A stretch of DNA of 64,000 bases from Echinococcus granulosus. Lineage: Eukaryota; Platyhelminthes; Cestoda; Cyclophyllidea; Taeniidae. This document shows, in pieces, positions 37,701 through 50,885 of the stretch; position 1 is the first letter of the stretch, and every line of letters begins with the position of its first letter. Where the stretch lies: NCBI RefSeq assembly GCF_000524195.1, contig NW_020170431.1, positions 134,738 through 198,737 of the forward strand. Direction: 5' to 3'. The translations under genes and the position numbers were made by a program. The notes under the pieces were generated by a model. It was not told where the DNA came from, searched no databases, and worked only from the letters and a program-made list of their open reading frames with translations.

Positions 37701-40700
37701 TTTTCATGCCCTTCGGCGATTCATCACATTTCTTTATAACAACGACCTCTGGATTGAACTTTGTTTCGTAAAGATTTCCACTTCCTTCCCCTTTGTCTTC
37801 TCTTTCTTCCACTTTTTGGATTTGGCCGGTGGTTGAAGAGCTAGCAAACGCCAGAGCCTGGTCCAAAATGGAGCTCATCCCCATCGTTTCTTCGCCTTCA
37901 TCGACAGATGACGATGGTGGAGAAATTTTTATATTCCCAGGAGGTATTGTTATAGCTTGCTCCACAGCGGAGTCAGCTTCCCCACCGACCTTCTCACAAA
38001 CCTTAGAGACATTGGAACACGCTGAATAGGAGGAAATAGAGGAGGAGGAATTCCGACGTGCAAGGCCACCACGTTTTCGAGCGGTTCGAGAAGAGATCGG
38101 AGGGTGTGGTTGAACGATGCCGGGATTGGAGGAGGGTAGATCAAAATCAGACGACTCCTCCGGCTCGATTGCATAGGGCTCGTAGTCTACTTTGTGCTTC
38201 TCCACCGTCTCTATGTAGTCCAACTCGGCTTGATATTCATCACCGTTGTCGTAGCCCTCCTAAAGAGTGGACAAAACAGCAGATGCATTAGTTCTGTTGT
38301 TATACCTTTCTTCCATTTGCCATCAGTTTGAGTGGACTTTGAACCTACTTCAATTGCCTTCGTGTCATCGTAAATTGCTCCAGCGTAGGTGCATATGAAG
38401 GCGCCCTTTGGAATAGCGTTCAAAGCACGGATACCCCAGCCCCTGAAAAGAAGATCACACCAATCGAGATTGATTCAGCCATGCAATTTGAATAAAGAAA
38501 GCCCCTAGGCACACTGAGGTCATTGTTTACTGGAACTAATGCGTTGGTGGGGTTGCATTTCGAAGAAGATGCGCAAGGAGCGGCAGTAAGGTAATGCTGC
38601 GGCATGAAACAAGCGATCACCGCGTGCCAATAGCATCAGGAGTAAGGGATTAACCGAGAAGTGCAAGCAATCGGGAAATGGTGCAATTCATCAGAATTTC
38701 AAATGTACAGAAAACAATCTTTTTGAGGCGTCTCCTTCGGCTCAAATTAGTAAACATAGCATGCAGGCTGTGTAACTTAATGAATGCAGGTCCATGAGTT
38801 TACAGCCTGTAATAATTATAGTGTCAAGTTACAATGAATGACCATGAGAAACTTCCCGAACCTAAATACTGTCCAGACACCATCGTTATCAGGATTTAAT
38901 TGTAGACTTGAGTATTTTTTACTCCCCTCCTCGTTTCCAGGGCCAAAAATGTAACCAGATGGTTTAAGAAAACCGCATTCTGGATGCAAGTACATTGACT
39001 CCTCCATCTGAAGACTCCAAAGTTCTTTTTATATGACCTTGCTTCCCTCTAAAAGTATACCAACATCCTAAACTCCATAGGGAAAACATATGCGTTAGAG
39101 ATCTACCGTATAATTGAAAGGTACTCGATGAAACACCTTCCCACCAACGCCTAGAAATGCCAGGTAAGCACCCACGGCACCAGATGTACTTATGAGGTCA
39201 CCAAACAGGTTTGTTTAAATTGCCGCCCTTACCATCCACCACCCCTATTCAATAAGATACATCATTGCAGAAAATTCACCTTTTTTGCAGTGCTATGCCT
39301 CAAGGAGCAAGAACTTCGCTCCAGCCACCTCCGCTTCTACCTCACTTTTGTTACTTAATTTCCTTTTCAATTATTTACATAACTGTCTGGCGTTAAGACG
39401 AGGGAGGATGAACCCCCATCTCTAAGTTCAAATCTTCTCATAGAACAGTTTTGCAGCGCATTGGAGGATGAAAGTTTCTGATGTGCTGCCCTGATGAAAA
39501 GGAATTCATCCAGACTAAATTACTGCCGATGACTTGAAAAGCCGCTACCGAAAAAGTCCCCGAGAGGGTAGAGACGATGAAACTCACTTTCGGTTGGTTT
39601 TGAAGACTTGAGTTCGAACCCAGACGCCCTGTTGCACCACACGATTTTGGCAGCGTCGGTCACACTTACACCGCGAGTTGCACTCGTAGATGCCGCCCAT
39701 GGTGAACTGGGAAAGACGGCGATAGCGGTAGCCCACAGAGGTGTCCACCATGCCCTTTGTGCTAGAGAAGGCACTCGCTTCAACTGAAATGTAGCAGAAA
39801 AAGTAGCTATTGTTTGCTACGAGTTTGTGGAGCGCCAAAAGGGACATGCAAATCCTCTGTGTCGAAGTAGATGAACAATTAGATGAAATAATATTAATAT
39901 CCCGTTTCAAATGTCTTCCCTCAAAAAATTAAATTTGAGAATAATAATCAAAGCAAACTTCAGGTCCAGGAAGGACTCCTTAAGTCTTAACGATGCCGGT
40001 CTTCTGCGACAAATGGATCAAACAGCTCATTTCCTCATTAATAAGTTATTGATACCATACTGCAGAGAGATAAAGGAAAGGTAGTTCTGGAGGAGGATAC
40101 TTAACTTTTGGAAAACGAACACAAGGCAAACTTATCCCCAGGCTTAGATCTATCAGGTAAATAAAAAATGACTTTTGGATCCTTATTTTGATCCAAAAGT
40201 ATAGATACACCCTTCATTTTGAATGGTATATAGAACCAAAAAATTGTTTGAATGTGTCGATGGAGGTGGGTTGCTTTTTCAGGAGGCGAACCGACCTCCC
40301 GTCTCAACCCATGCAAAAGTAATGGCAGTTCTACGGTGTAGATGGGAATTCCAGTAATTCTCAACGTTGAGAGAATGAAATGAGAAGTTGCATTCAAAAG
40401 TGGTGCTCAAGATGCGTACAAACTTTACTATTTTACTACACTAAAAAGGATATTAAAGCGACTTAGTCTCAGTATTCTGGATCGAGGTCTACAAAATCAT
40501 GTGACTTGAATGATAAACAGGCTTATTCTCAACGCAGGTTTCATTTAACAAATTCAACAAAGACTGAAAATTCTTGACAAGATACTTTCCACTGGATCAC
40601 GATCAAGAACGGGGCCACCCACTGCGAAATTGTGCACCCGTCTCTGGGTGATCCATTACCAAATTACGTTTCTGACCCATTTTTCGAGAAACTAGCTTTT

Positions 40701-43700
40701 TCAGCTTTGAAAATGAGTTAAACCTGGTCCAAGAGGCAGGCTAGTTTGGGTCACTTTCACTGGGCTAAACGGACATGACGTGGCTCCGAAATAACAGGAG
40801 AAATGGAAATTACTGCACCCATTGAATGACTCGTGCCCAAGATTTACAATAAGACGCGCGCAAACAAAGGGCTTTCGTAAGTTATAGCAAGTCTAGTACT
40901 GCCACTAGAAAATTTACTTCTTTGTTTTGTCTCTTCATTGTAATGAATTGCAAAAAGATACAAACCGTGCAAAAACACAACAATTAATAAACAAGGCACA
41001 TCTAGAACATGCTGGCCGACAAATAGCAGCCTCAGGGGCCACACTTGACACTTCGGTGGGTACGCTTTGAGCGTTGAAAGGCCGCAGGTGACGAAATGGA
41101 AACACGCACTGTTTTCCTTACCATAACTAATAACGGGTAACATTCAAGTTGAATCAAACTTTGCGCTTATTTAAAGCATAAACCAGGACGTAAAAACGTT
41201 TTCATTAAGGCCTTCAGAGAGCGTTGGAGATTCTTTAATGAAAAGTAATTAAAAAATGGAGTACTTTATCACACATAGTGGAGCAAACTCACTGGTGAGT
41301 TGCTGACAGGCACACTTTGTCCGGTCACGACAATTGTCCGTGCAATCGCAGCAGACAAGGAAATCGGGGTCCTCATTAATATTCACTTTGCCAACTGGTT
41401 TACGATTGGGAATGTAGTCGATGAAACACGGCGACTCGTTGTCAACGCTGTTTACACAAGGCACAGGGACATTCTCTTTCCCGTAGGAGAGATCTGCAAT
41501 CCTTATGAAGGCCTAAAACCAAAGAATTGTTGGGTACAAACGGCTCTCTACTGCTAGAAAACATGACTAGATAGATTTAAAAAATCGGAGACAACAGACC
41601 TTTTCACAACGAAACTCCTCATTAATTTTGATCTCTTTGTCAAAGCAGAAGAGATCGGAGGTTAGCTGGCTGCCAGTCTGATGCAAAAAGTGGTCCAGCT
41701 CCGAGAAGCTGCGTATGTGTCGGCCACAAGGTGCTACGTAGGCAATGACATCGCGTCCCTCTGCCGCCGGTGTAGCTTTGATGTAAATCCGGAGCCATCC
41801 AGCACGTAGAGGGATTTCAAGGGGATTCAAACCCCTATAGTCGAAGGGCGACTCCGACCGATGGCCTGATGAAGGATCGTCCAACACGATGGCAGATTTT
41901 AGGCAACCAGCGACGCACTTGTGGTCAACTAGAATGCGAGAAGTATTGAGTAACAGAGGCGCTAGACGGACCTACTTAAAAGGGGTAAACAGTACCAATG
42001 GTACTTCGTCAGTAAAGTGGAATTTTGATTTCCTGTTGACTGTTTCGTTTGACAAGAGCAAACAGACACAGGAAAGCTATTAAACAAGTGTATTTTAGGT
42101 ATTTGCTTGTCTGGCTGTACCAGGAGGATGATTTACCCACAGTTCTCGAACAACAAGCAGATTTTTACGATTACATTAGAATAATGTATCATTTATAAAT
42201 AGCCGTTGCATAGGAATTTTATTGAAAAGGGCGAAAGCACTTCTGCTCAAAAAGCGGGCCGCAAATCATCACAACACTGGCCAATAAGTGGCGAAGTTAA
42301 TTAGGAAATTAGTACGCAATTTGCCCGAAGGAGGGGGACTTGCAAAGAGGATAAATTGGTCGGTATGCAGATAGGAGCCTCCCTTATCAGGTTGTCTTTG
42401 AGTGGATTAAAAAACATGAAAGTGGCCGCAGTAGTGAAACAAAGGCCAAACTCGCATCGCGTGTCAAGATGACGAAAAATGGAGGAATAGGTCCAGGCTC
42501 GATTCACAAAACGAAGGGACAGTGAAGGTGGAAGATTTGCTGGTGCCCACTCTCACCAATGTCAGAGGAGGGGAGGCTGAAGCCCCTTAAAAGGTGAGAT
42601 GATGTGGCAAAGCAAACCGACTCCAAAAGTAAGCGCGCTAATACAGAAAAGTGAGGTCAGAGTAAAAAATTGCTAAACTTTTGTCAGTCTCAAAAAACAT
42701 TCCTTAAGGGAAAAGTATGAAAATATGAGAGGTACGTTAAAACAAAAAATCAAAGATGTAGGGCAAAAAGATTTTTTCGCAAAAGCAGGAATAAGTTAAG
42801 CGGAACGCAATCCTATGGCAAATACTTCCCACCAATTACCAACAAAAGAGAAAAATCTCAGCCTTATTCAAGAGCACTTCCAATTGCTGACCTTTGCATT
42901 TATGAGTAGCTCTGGGGACACTTGTGTTTCATTCGGAGGAGAGATCCTTTCATAGAAAATAAGTAGGTTTTTGACGTGTGCGACAGATAACAATGTGAAC
43001 CCAGGAGCGCTGAAGCTTTACGTGCTTTGACCTGTGAGCACCGACTGAATGTGAACCAAGACACATCGACGCCGACGGCTCCATGTGTTGATGACAGCGG
43101 ACATTGATATGGCTAGACCGATGAAAGAGCAAAGAGCACTGGCAGACGATCACAACCCTCAAAGTTAAAAAAAAGGAACACACGAGCTCCAACTGGGCTT
43201 ATAAGTCTTCATTTTCAACGGGGTTTTATATCTTGTATTGCCCCAAAAAAATCCCGCATAAATTGAAACAAATCGACCAAATAAGGAACCTAGAGGTACC
43301 TCACATCAATGCACCTAATCCTGGGAATGAAATAGCTTCAAGTCAAGCCTTCCAATCGTATGGTGATGAGAAAATAAAGTGGAATCGGAAAGAGAGCGTT
43401 TGAGATTTCATAGCCAAAAAAACCTCCAAGACACAAGTCTGCCAATTTCATTTTTAGAAGCGACTTTGTCTCCAAAAACGAAGAGCCTGGTACTAGCCAC
43501 CTCCGTTTCCCAATAGTTTAAGCTACTCTGCATGTGATTATCTGCCCAACACCAAGAAAAAGTGATAACCACTCGTGAGTGATTGGTCTGGAGCAAGAAA
43601 ATCAAATACTGAACAATCCCGTTTACGGTAAACCTTATACAAAAAAGTACTGTGAGGAAGAAATGGTGCCTGTCTTAGAAAATTAAAGTAGTGATTGGAC

Positions 43701-46700
43701 CATTTGGTGGTAGCCAACCAGTGATATGTCTGTTCATTTAACGAGAATCGCAACACAAAATTGAGAAGAGGTGATAAGTATGAAATCGACAGCCGATCAA
43801 GCTGATAGTCTGTCCTTTGTGACACCAGATTCAACCACGACACTCCCTTTCCAAAGGAAATGTGGACGTGAACCTGTGGCCTCACCATCACTCACATCAA
43901 GCCACCAACACAGCAAGCCTCAATTGCTTCAGTTACATTCCATATGCGATTACTTAATCATCATGATAAAAAAAATAATTCCTCAGTGCAATGCTCCTCC
44001 CTTGGAGTAATTCGTCACCAGAAATCACATTTTTGAACCGTTTCTGTGCGGTCCTTTAAGCCACTATGCTTTCGCCAAACGCTATACACATTGTCGAGGA
44101 GCTTCTACAACTTCGGAACCGAGCTAAGCCCGGTACAACCGACATTTTATGGCATGACGTATCGGAATAAGATGCAAATGGAAGACAGTGCAATCAACAG
44201 TATCGAAAGATTGACACATATCCATTGCTTGATAATTCATGCATATAAACGATCACATACATGTTACAGGTCCTCAAAGTTACAAGAAATCATAGCAATC
44301 AGCTGTGCCGAAAACCACGAAAACCTTTTTTTGATCATCTGGTACTTATGCGCTTCGGGAGAAAGGTTACAAAAGCGTGATTTGTTGCCTGGAAGAAAAG
44401 AAACTGTCTCTACACTTTCAACTTTTGCATCGTTTTATCCTGATCGGAATGAATAAAAACCAAAAATACAAACGACCTGTGAATCGGCAGCACGGTTCAA
44501 CCAAATTTACCAACCAACAAGGCTGGATCATATGAAAGAAGCCCAAAACGTAGACCGCGTAAGTCGCGAGAGGAAAATTCACTCAATAATGGTGCCCTTT
44601 AACTATTCATGCTTGAAAAGGGGAAAAAACAGGAATACTTTCATGCAGGTATACGATTAAGAAGAATTCCTCTTAAGCATGCCTCTTATTATTTGAACTA
44701 TTGATGTACTGGGGTTGGAATGAGTACGGATTTACTTCACTATAATTATGGAAGAGCATATAAACTAGCAAAACAGGAAGTATTTCCACAATAATACGTA
44801 TGATGAAAAACAGTTTTCTTGTGTCAAAGTTCAAGACCCATAGTCAACTAGGCATCCTAGAGTAGAGGGAAGAAAAAAAAAGTGGAAGAGTACAACTCAC
44901 CATAAGGTTTAACGCGAATAGACTGAATAAAACTGTCAAGGTAGGGCTGAACGCGACCCGTCTCCTCAGCCTCCTGCAACGAGGGAGGTATTGTGGTGGC
45001 GACAGTGCCATCGGTATCGTGTGCCACGCTAGCTACACTCACTAGGGGCTTCCGACCCGCTCCACGACCGGTAGCAGATTTGCGCGTTTTCTGATGCGAG
45101 CCATGCTCACCTACCAGATCTGCGGTGGAGGAAAAAACGAGAAATAATGCTTTGTACATGAAGTTACTTTGCTTTAGCCCTCAGCCTTATGTAGATTAAA
45201 TGGAGAACCACTCAGAACTGCAGCCTTCTTTCCACATAAATATCTTGGTGGATTATTTACTTGTACTGCGCTTCTTTGGGCCCTCTGATATATTTTTTGC
45301 GAGGGCATTAACCTAATGACGCAAGAAACCCCAACAACCGTTTTCTTGATTTCTATATAAAGAAAAATCACCACAATATGCATCCGCTTTTAATACTCAT
45401 TTTTGTGAATACTAAATCCATAAATGATGCATATTTCCACACCAATCAAAGAAGATGAAGCAGTGTATTGCTCCAATTTTAGCACCAATGGTGGGACCAC
45501 CCATTTTTTTCTCAAAATATGTAAAACCTGGACCTTACATAACTCACTAAAAAACAGTAACACTCTTTATTCTACAAATAACGGGATGGTGCCACAAAAC
45601 TTCGGGATGTATTTAAAAGCCTTTTTCTTAAACTCAAAATCCTTAGAGGGCAAGGTGTACCATAGTGTTCGGTTTATAAATGTAACTGGTCTAAACGGTT
45701 AGATCAACGGAATCCCATCTGGAAAATCATGTTTGTAGAAATATTTGATAAAAAAGAATTTCAATGGAGTGCTGTGTCATGATTATCCAGGATGTCTGGC
45801 GAAATTCAGGGCGACATCACACTACTCAGAATGAGAACCAGTACAGTCTTCCACGCTTCTTCTATTCTCATGCAGTACAACATTTCGCTTTAAATACAAA
45901 AAAATATGAGGCCACCTTTAAAGGAGAGTCGCCTTAAGGCCCCAATCATGATAGTTTAACACATTAGAGAGATGCGCAGCCTAGAAAGCTACATTAGTCG
46001 AGGTCTTGAAAACACTACGGGTAGGATTAATGCTATTCCAAAAAACCCCACCAAAACTTTCACAGATTGTAAATTAATATTCATAGCGACGTAAAATATT
46101 GCATCTCCTAGCGAAAACAAAATTTAATTCCTAACAAGAGGAGTTGAGACATATCGGCACCGAGCGCGCGGACACATACTTCAACACCACCGACAATTTA
46201 GGAAATGACTTTAATCCTGCTACTTAAACGCCTATTTTGAGCACTGCAAATAACTTCCAGATGACCAATCAAGAAGTTATTTAAGTGTTCTCACCACTAA
46301 CTATCGATAAACGAGAAAGTCCTGGCCTTAAAGAAATACCACACAAGGACAGCTGTCCAACTATCATCAATTAGTAATTTGATAGCATCGAATATGCGTA
46401 CAATCGAAGCAGCAAACCCACTTTTTTATTCAAGAAAATCCTGTAAACATCACCGGACCGAATCCGCTCTGCACACAAAACGAGCGCGCATTTGCAAGCT
46501 TAATTAAAGTGTCAGACGTGGAAGGTCACATCGACCTTGAGAGAGGCTATTTACGATTGGGGGATCGAATGGCCCAAGTCTGTGGAGGTTGACCCCAAAA
46601 TGCAAATAGCTAAAGAAGCGGAAAAGCAGAACTCACGTGTCTGGACTGAAACGTAGTCAACTTCCACGGATTGGCTTCCATTTGTGCTCTAGAAATTGCA

Positions 46701-49629
46701 CGTACTCTGGTTAGATCCATGGAAAAAAGGAAAGAATGCCAAACTCAGCAAGCCCCAACCGTTTCAGCCAAATCAGCGGCAAATAGAGGGAAGAAAGATC
46801 ATTCGCGCTTATTTCGAGTCTATTCAAATATCGGGCAGATGTGGCTATTGCAAACAAGAGTGGTAGATGAACTGTAAACAGCTCAGAAATACAAAATTTA
46901 AGTAAATTTATCACTGATGGATATGTGCGGCGCGTACTGTGATGACGCATGCATGATTGCATGTTAATTCGCAAAAGGTACACAGAGGGGTGTTCGTTAG
47001 CTAGTTAATGCATCAAAAATACCGCCAGAATGTTTTCAAATTTTACAAACAAACATGACTTTAAAAAAAAAACGGAATTCTCGTCGGTAAACGTGAGCAC
47101 AACTTCGTGACGATTAAATTTAACGATGCCATTTTGCTCCTAAGGCGATCAACTGTACAAGAAGCATACGGTGGTGACGACACCACACGGAATTTGTCGA
47201 AAACCACTCCAGCGAACTGATACACTTCAGGAGGAAGTCTACCTCCACCCTGTCCTCAAGCAAGAGCGAATTATGGCAAGAATCGGACGTCCCAGCTTTA
47301 TATTATATTGAATTTTCACATTCGTTTCCACCAAGTTATATCAAACTTGTGAAACAGTGAGAGATGGTCGTCCGCTCAACCATCCCACGATAGTGTATGC
47401 TGCTCCACCAACAGGGAATGTAATGACACTGTTGGACCATCTGCTGTTGAACACTCACCACGACCGATACAATTGTTCGATCAGATGAGAAGCTTCAGAT
47501 GATACTAGCAGGAAAGATGAAAGAGGAGGGTTGAGAGCCTCACCTTTCAGGTGTCAACAAAGCTTAGCGTAAAAAAGCTCTGCACAGCATGCCACACTCA
47601 AATAAACTCGGTATAATATTCGAGAGTCTCTTGGGAGTATCTTACAGGCTTGTTTGATAGCGGACCCAGACGCCTTGACCCACGATAAATCCACTCCACA
47701 TTTCCACTCGGGAATCGCAGGAGAACGAGACTGTAGTCCACCTGAACAACCGTGGCCTGCAACCAATTTCCATTTAACTCGGCCTGAATCGTTTGGTCCA
47801 CGCTCAATTTCACCATCGGACGCTAATGAACAATTCAAAAAATGGGCTGAAAACTCATTTAAGTTGTATTTTTCTGGGATGGTCGAAATCGCAACTAAGC
47901 GGTAACTGCATATACACAAAGGCAGGAGGAAACTACGCCAAATTCACCATATTTCAAGTTGAAAGTGGCTCTACACGTGCCGAAATCTTGTCCTGTAGTT
48001 CAGACCAGTAATTGTCGCTATATAATCGCCTAGTCCCGCTGACAGTTAAACGAAAAAAATTAATCCGACCGCATGCATTGGAGCCTAGCATCCGTGAGTA
48101 TGCCATGTGCTGTCTTGTTTTTTGTGGCACCGCCACAAGACGGGTTGAAAATGGGTGATTGGCATACTTAACGACCATAAGTAGATTCGGTGATAAGATG
48201 AAGCAAGAGTATACATAATAATTTGATATAAAAACGAAATACCTGGGGGAACTGGGCCAAATAGCGTTTGATAAATTCCTGTATTTCCGGATTAACCAAT
48301 TTCCAATTTTCCTTCGCTTTAAAGGAGAGAAAAATTCAACAAGCGAGAGACCTACATTGGGCGAAGACCCTGAAAATGCAGTCTGATTGCGCGTAGTAGG
48401 CATAACCATCGTCAAAAAATATAAGGTACCTAAGAGAGATTAAAACTGGTAAAGCTACTCACCGGTAATTGTTGTAGGAATTTGGCGGCTCACCAACAAT
48501 CCCGGAGTAGTAAGCAGACACACCGTTTGCATCCTGATAAAGGGCTTAAAAAGAGAGTAAGAGCTATCGACTCCGACGTACCGACAACACGAGCGCCGAC
48601 AGGATATTTTTGCATTAGAGCTTCAGAGGACAATGACAGGGCAAGCTTTGACTGGTCAACAACATCGCAAAACTGTCGCTGAGACGGGTACTCCACATTC
48701 ACTAGATACCGAATGTTTCCATCCGATTTCGCATCTGAGCGGTAGCGTTCGGAGGAGATTTTTGAGCCACCGTTGTTGACATGCTGATTTAAGTCGATCA
48801 AGGAAAGGGGTTCTTCTCGATATAGCAGCTGGGTAATCACACCAAGAGACCACACCCCTTCGGAGAGTCGGACAAGCACGACCTGCCCAACTGATCCCCG
48901 TCTAAAGTAGCGAAACTCAAAACAACAAAAGGATAAAAGAAAAAAATTGAAGAGAATCACAGAAGAAACACACATCCCAAGGGTGAGCTCGTTTGGTTGA
49001 ACTGAACGCCACGATTTAATGATAGCTGCGATTGGAGGTTCAGGGGATCTATAAAATTTGAACAAGGAGGAATTTAAGCATGACAATTACATATGTGTTA
49101 AAAAATTTGACTAAGACGATCACTCACGTGTCCGGAACCACATCCTCAGGTCGTTTTAGGGGTAGAGAAAAATTATTTTGCAAAGAGTCAACTTTGAATT
49201 CCATCTGTCCAAAAGCACTATCAAACGATTACCTACGTAAAAGAAGCCTACGATATCTGCAAGTCAACTAGATCTTTTGTCAGTGCATTTAACTGTTCTG
49301 AAAGCTGCACTTGTTTTTGCTGTAATTTATTCTTCTCATCTTGCAGACTGCTTAGAAGGTCCGATAAACCAACTCCTTTCATAATTTCCACCAAGTCATC
49401 AACCACTCCAAGTTCTTCAAGAGCGGTAGCTGCTCTTTGATTCATAATATTGTACCGTATATCCGGATCAGAAACTGCTTTTCGCAATAAAATATAAGCA
49501 CTTACTAAAGCTCAATTCTAGTGCATGCTTTTGTAGAACATACGAGATAATGTCATCATATACATTTGCCTCATCGAAAGCAGCTAGAGACGCTTGAATT
49601 ATTTTCTTGGTTGTGTCGGTTATGGACAT
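34741..49629 (-). CDS. SETDB1: Histone H3 lysine-9 methyltransferase SETDB1 (eggless)
   Basis: Seventeen exons, all in phase, 3642 nt, 1213 residues: 49629-49506, 49474-49252, 49048-48974, 48901-48582, 48544-48463, 48429-48356, 48316-48243, 47822-47646, 46688-46637, 45119-44901, 41865-41600, 41512-41293, 39783-39588, 38442-38349, 38259-37299, 35347-34981 and 34858-34741 (TAG). N-terminal coiled coil; Tudor region about 141-383 ([34 protein letters not shown]); MBD about 474-562; pre-SET cysteines ([32 protein letters not shown]); SET first half ([20 protein letters not shown]); an acidic/serine insert of about 320 residues; SET second half with catalytic NHSCEPN near 1145 and ELTWDYGY; post-[11 protein letters not shown]. 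It methylates H3K9 to silence genes and repeats. Four introns are 31-39 nt. The large introns (44900-41866, 41292-39784, 39587-38443, 37298-35348) hold no other gene. The ATG at 49629 is the first Met of an open exon that could extend upstream. Confidence 0.95.
36794..36881 (-). other. Possible poison exon inside SETDB1 intron 15
   Basis: An 88-nt stretch with a good acceptor (CTTGCAG) and donor (GTAAGTTT). Exons 15 and 16 join directly in phase. Inclusion of this piece would give CC at its end followed by GTGAG, creating a TGA, so it would cut the protein before the catalytic SET half. It is not needed for the main frame. Confidence 0.35.
36939..36956. repeat. GTCAC palindrome, site 3
   Basis: CGTCACGTATGCGTGACA, a near-perfect palindrome in SETDB1 intron 15. 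Confidence 0.7.
36983..37000. repeat. GTCAC palindrome, site 4
   Basis: TGTCACACGTGTGAGACA, 27 bp after site 3. The intervening TTTCCCTACCCAAGC resembles the sequence before site 2. Confidence 0.65.
40171..40200. repeat. Perfect 11-bp inverted repeat in SETDB1 intron 12
   Basis: ACTTTTGGATC, an 8-base loop, then GATCCAAAAGT. The stem is perfect. No flanking duplication was noticed. Confidence 0.6.
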
Positions 49630-50086
49630 GTGTAGCAAACTGCACCCAAGACCATTCGAATCTGTCCCGCTTTTTTTGATCTGTTAAAACAAAATAATCG
49701 TAAACTAATATGTAGGCCTTTCGTCTTTCTGGCAACAAATGCTTATTCGCTTTGCTTTGAAACAAAAAAGTGTTTGTTTAAAAAAATCCTGATTTTGTAA
49801 GTTTTATTGACCTTAAAACTAATTATTTTAAGTTGCATTAACAGAAAAACTTTCGTGCTCTCCTATGGTAACTGATATCAACAAGTGAGCAATTATGTCT
49901 GGTTTTTAAAAACACAATGTTGTTTTAAAGAAGTACGGTTTTGCTACCAAACTTTTTTGCACCCCATATATATATTTGCCTCACATATTTTGCATTGACT
50001 TGGAGAAATTCACTTTGGTAGCTTTCGGGACTTCGGTAATTGTTTGAATTTTAAGAGTCATTATGTTATGTTAAAAAATATATTGC

Positions 50087-50195
50087 AGACGCGAGAAAGA
50101 ACTGTGGCATATCTCTTTGCTCGTAGTCCCTGCGACCGAGCGGAAATACATCCTGAGGTGCCTTAAGTGCCCGTGTGATTAAACGCAGAGTTAGA
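50087..50195 (+). repeat. Dispersed repeat family R2, copy 2
   Basis: Aligns with the reverse complement of 22000-22117. The best block is CCTGAGGTGCCTTAAGTGCC. It lies about 100 bp before the first R1 copy of the cluster. Confidence 0.65.
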
Positions 50196-50295
50196 CAGAC
50201 TATCAAAACATTACGTTTGCTAACATATATGGCCTAAATTGATTTGAATGGTAATATTATATTTTAGCACGTAGACTTAGGGACTAGTCTAAGAA

Positions 50296-50500
50296 CTTGT
50301 CCTGTAATACGACAGTGGTTTATCCCTCGGTTCTAGTGAGGCGCCACTTTTGTACTTTGAATTAGGCCCCTTGTACCTCGCTGGGTGGGCTAGCCTTTTG
50401 GGCCATGCCAATAGCCCAGGCGCCTTCTCTGCGCTGAATATATATTCTGCCCGAGTATCTTGTCTTCTTTCGTTTTCAGGGAGTCCCGGGGGGCTGTCCA
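50296..50500 (+). repeat. Dispersed repeat family R1, copy 3 (best-preserved with copy 1)
   Basis: Contains CTCGCTGGGTGGGCTAGCC, then GGGCCATGCCAATAGCCC, then TTCTGCCCGAGTAT, then CTTCTTTCGTTTTCAGGGAG. Its reverse complement is the copy at 4379-4560. Confidence 0.8.
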
Positions 50501-50689
50501 CTAACACCCTTGTTTTCGTTTTCTCCCCTTCGGAAGTCAAGCGATAACCCAATACCTAATTTTACTTAGCATATATTTTAATTTCGCATGAATCAGAGCA
50601 TAATATAAGAAATTTCTCTTTAAAAGGACTTCGCATCTACAGTAAGGGAAACGATAATTTTACCATCTTTGTTATCACTGTAATAAGGT

Positions 50690-50885
50690 TGGTTGTTTGC
50701 GTACCTCTCAGTTTTGATAAAGGACCACTTTGTGTCTTGGCCTTTGTACCTACACTGGGTGGGCTGGCCTTTAGACCATGCTAGTAGCCCCAAGCCCTGT
50801 TATACGTCTACAACACATATTCTGTAGAAGTATTGCGGCTTTTTTCGTCCTCAAGGAAGTCTCGATTTCTACAATGGTGGCATCG
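50690..50885 (+). repeat. Dispersed repeat family R1, copy 4
   Basis: Same order of blocks: CTACACTGGGTGGGCTGGCC, CCATGCTAGTAGCCCCAAGC, CATATTCTGTAGAAGTATTG, TTTCGTCCTCAAGGAAGTCT. Confidence 0.75.

Noticed and set aside
38300..38348. Longer version of SETDB1 exon 14 ending at a GTATAA donor
   Set aside because: It exits in phase 1 and cannot join exon 15. The GTAGGT donor after 38349 gives phase 0 and restores alignment with SETDB1 ([13 protein letters not shown]).
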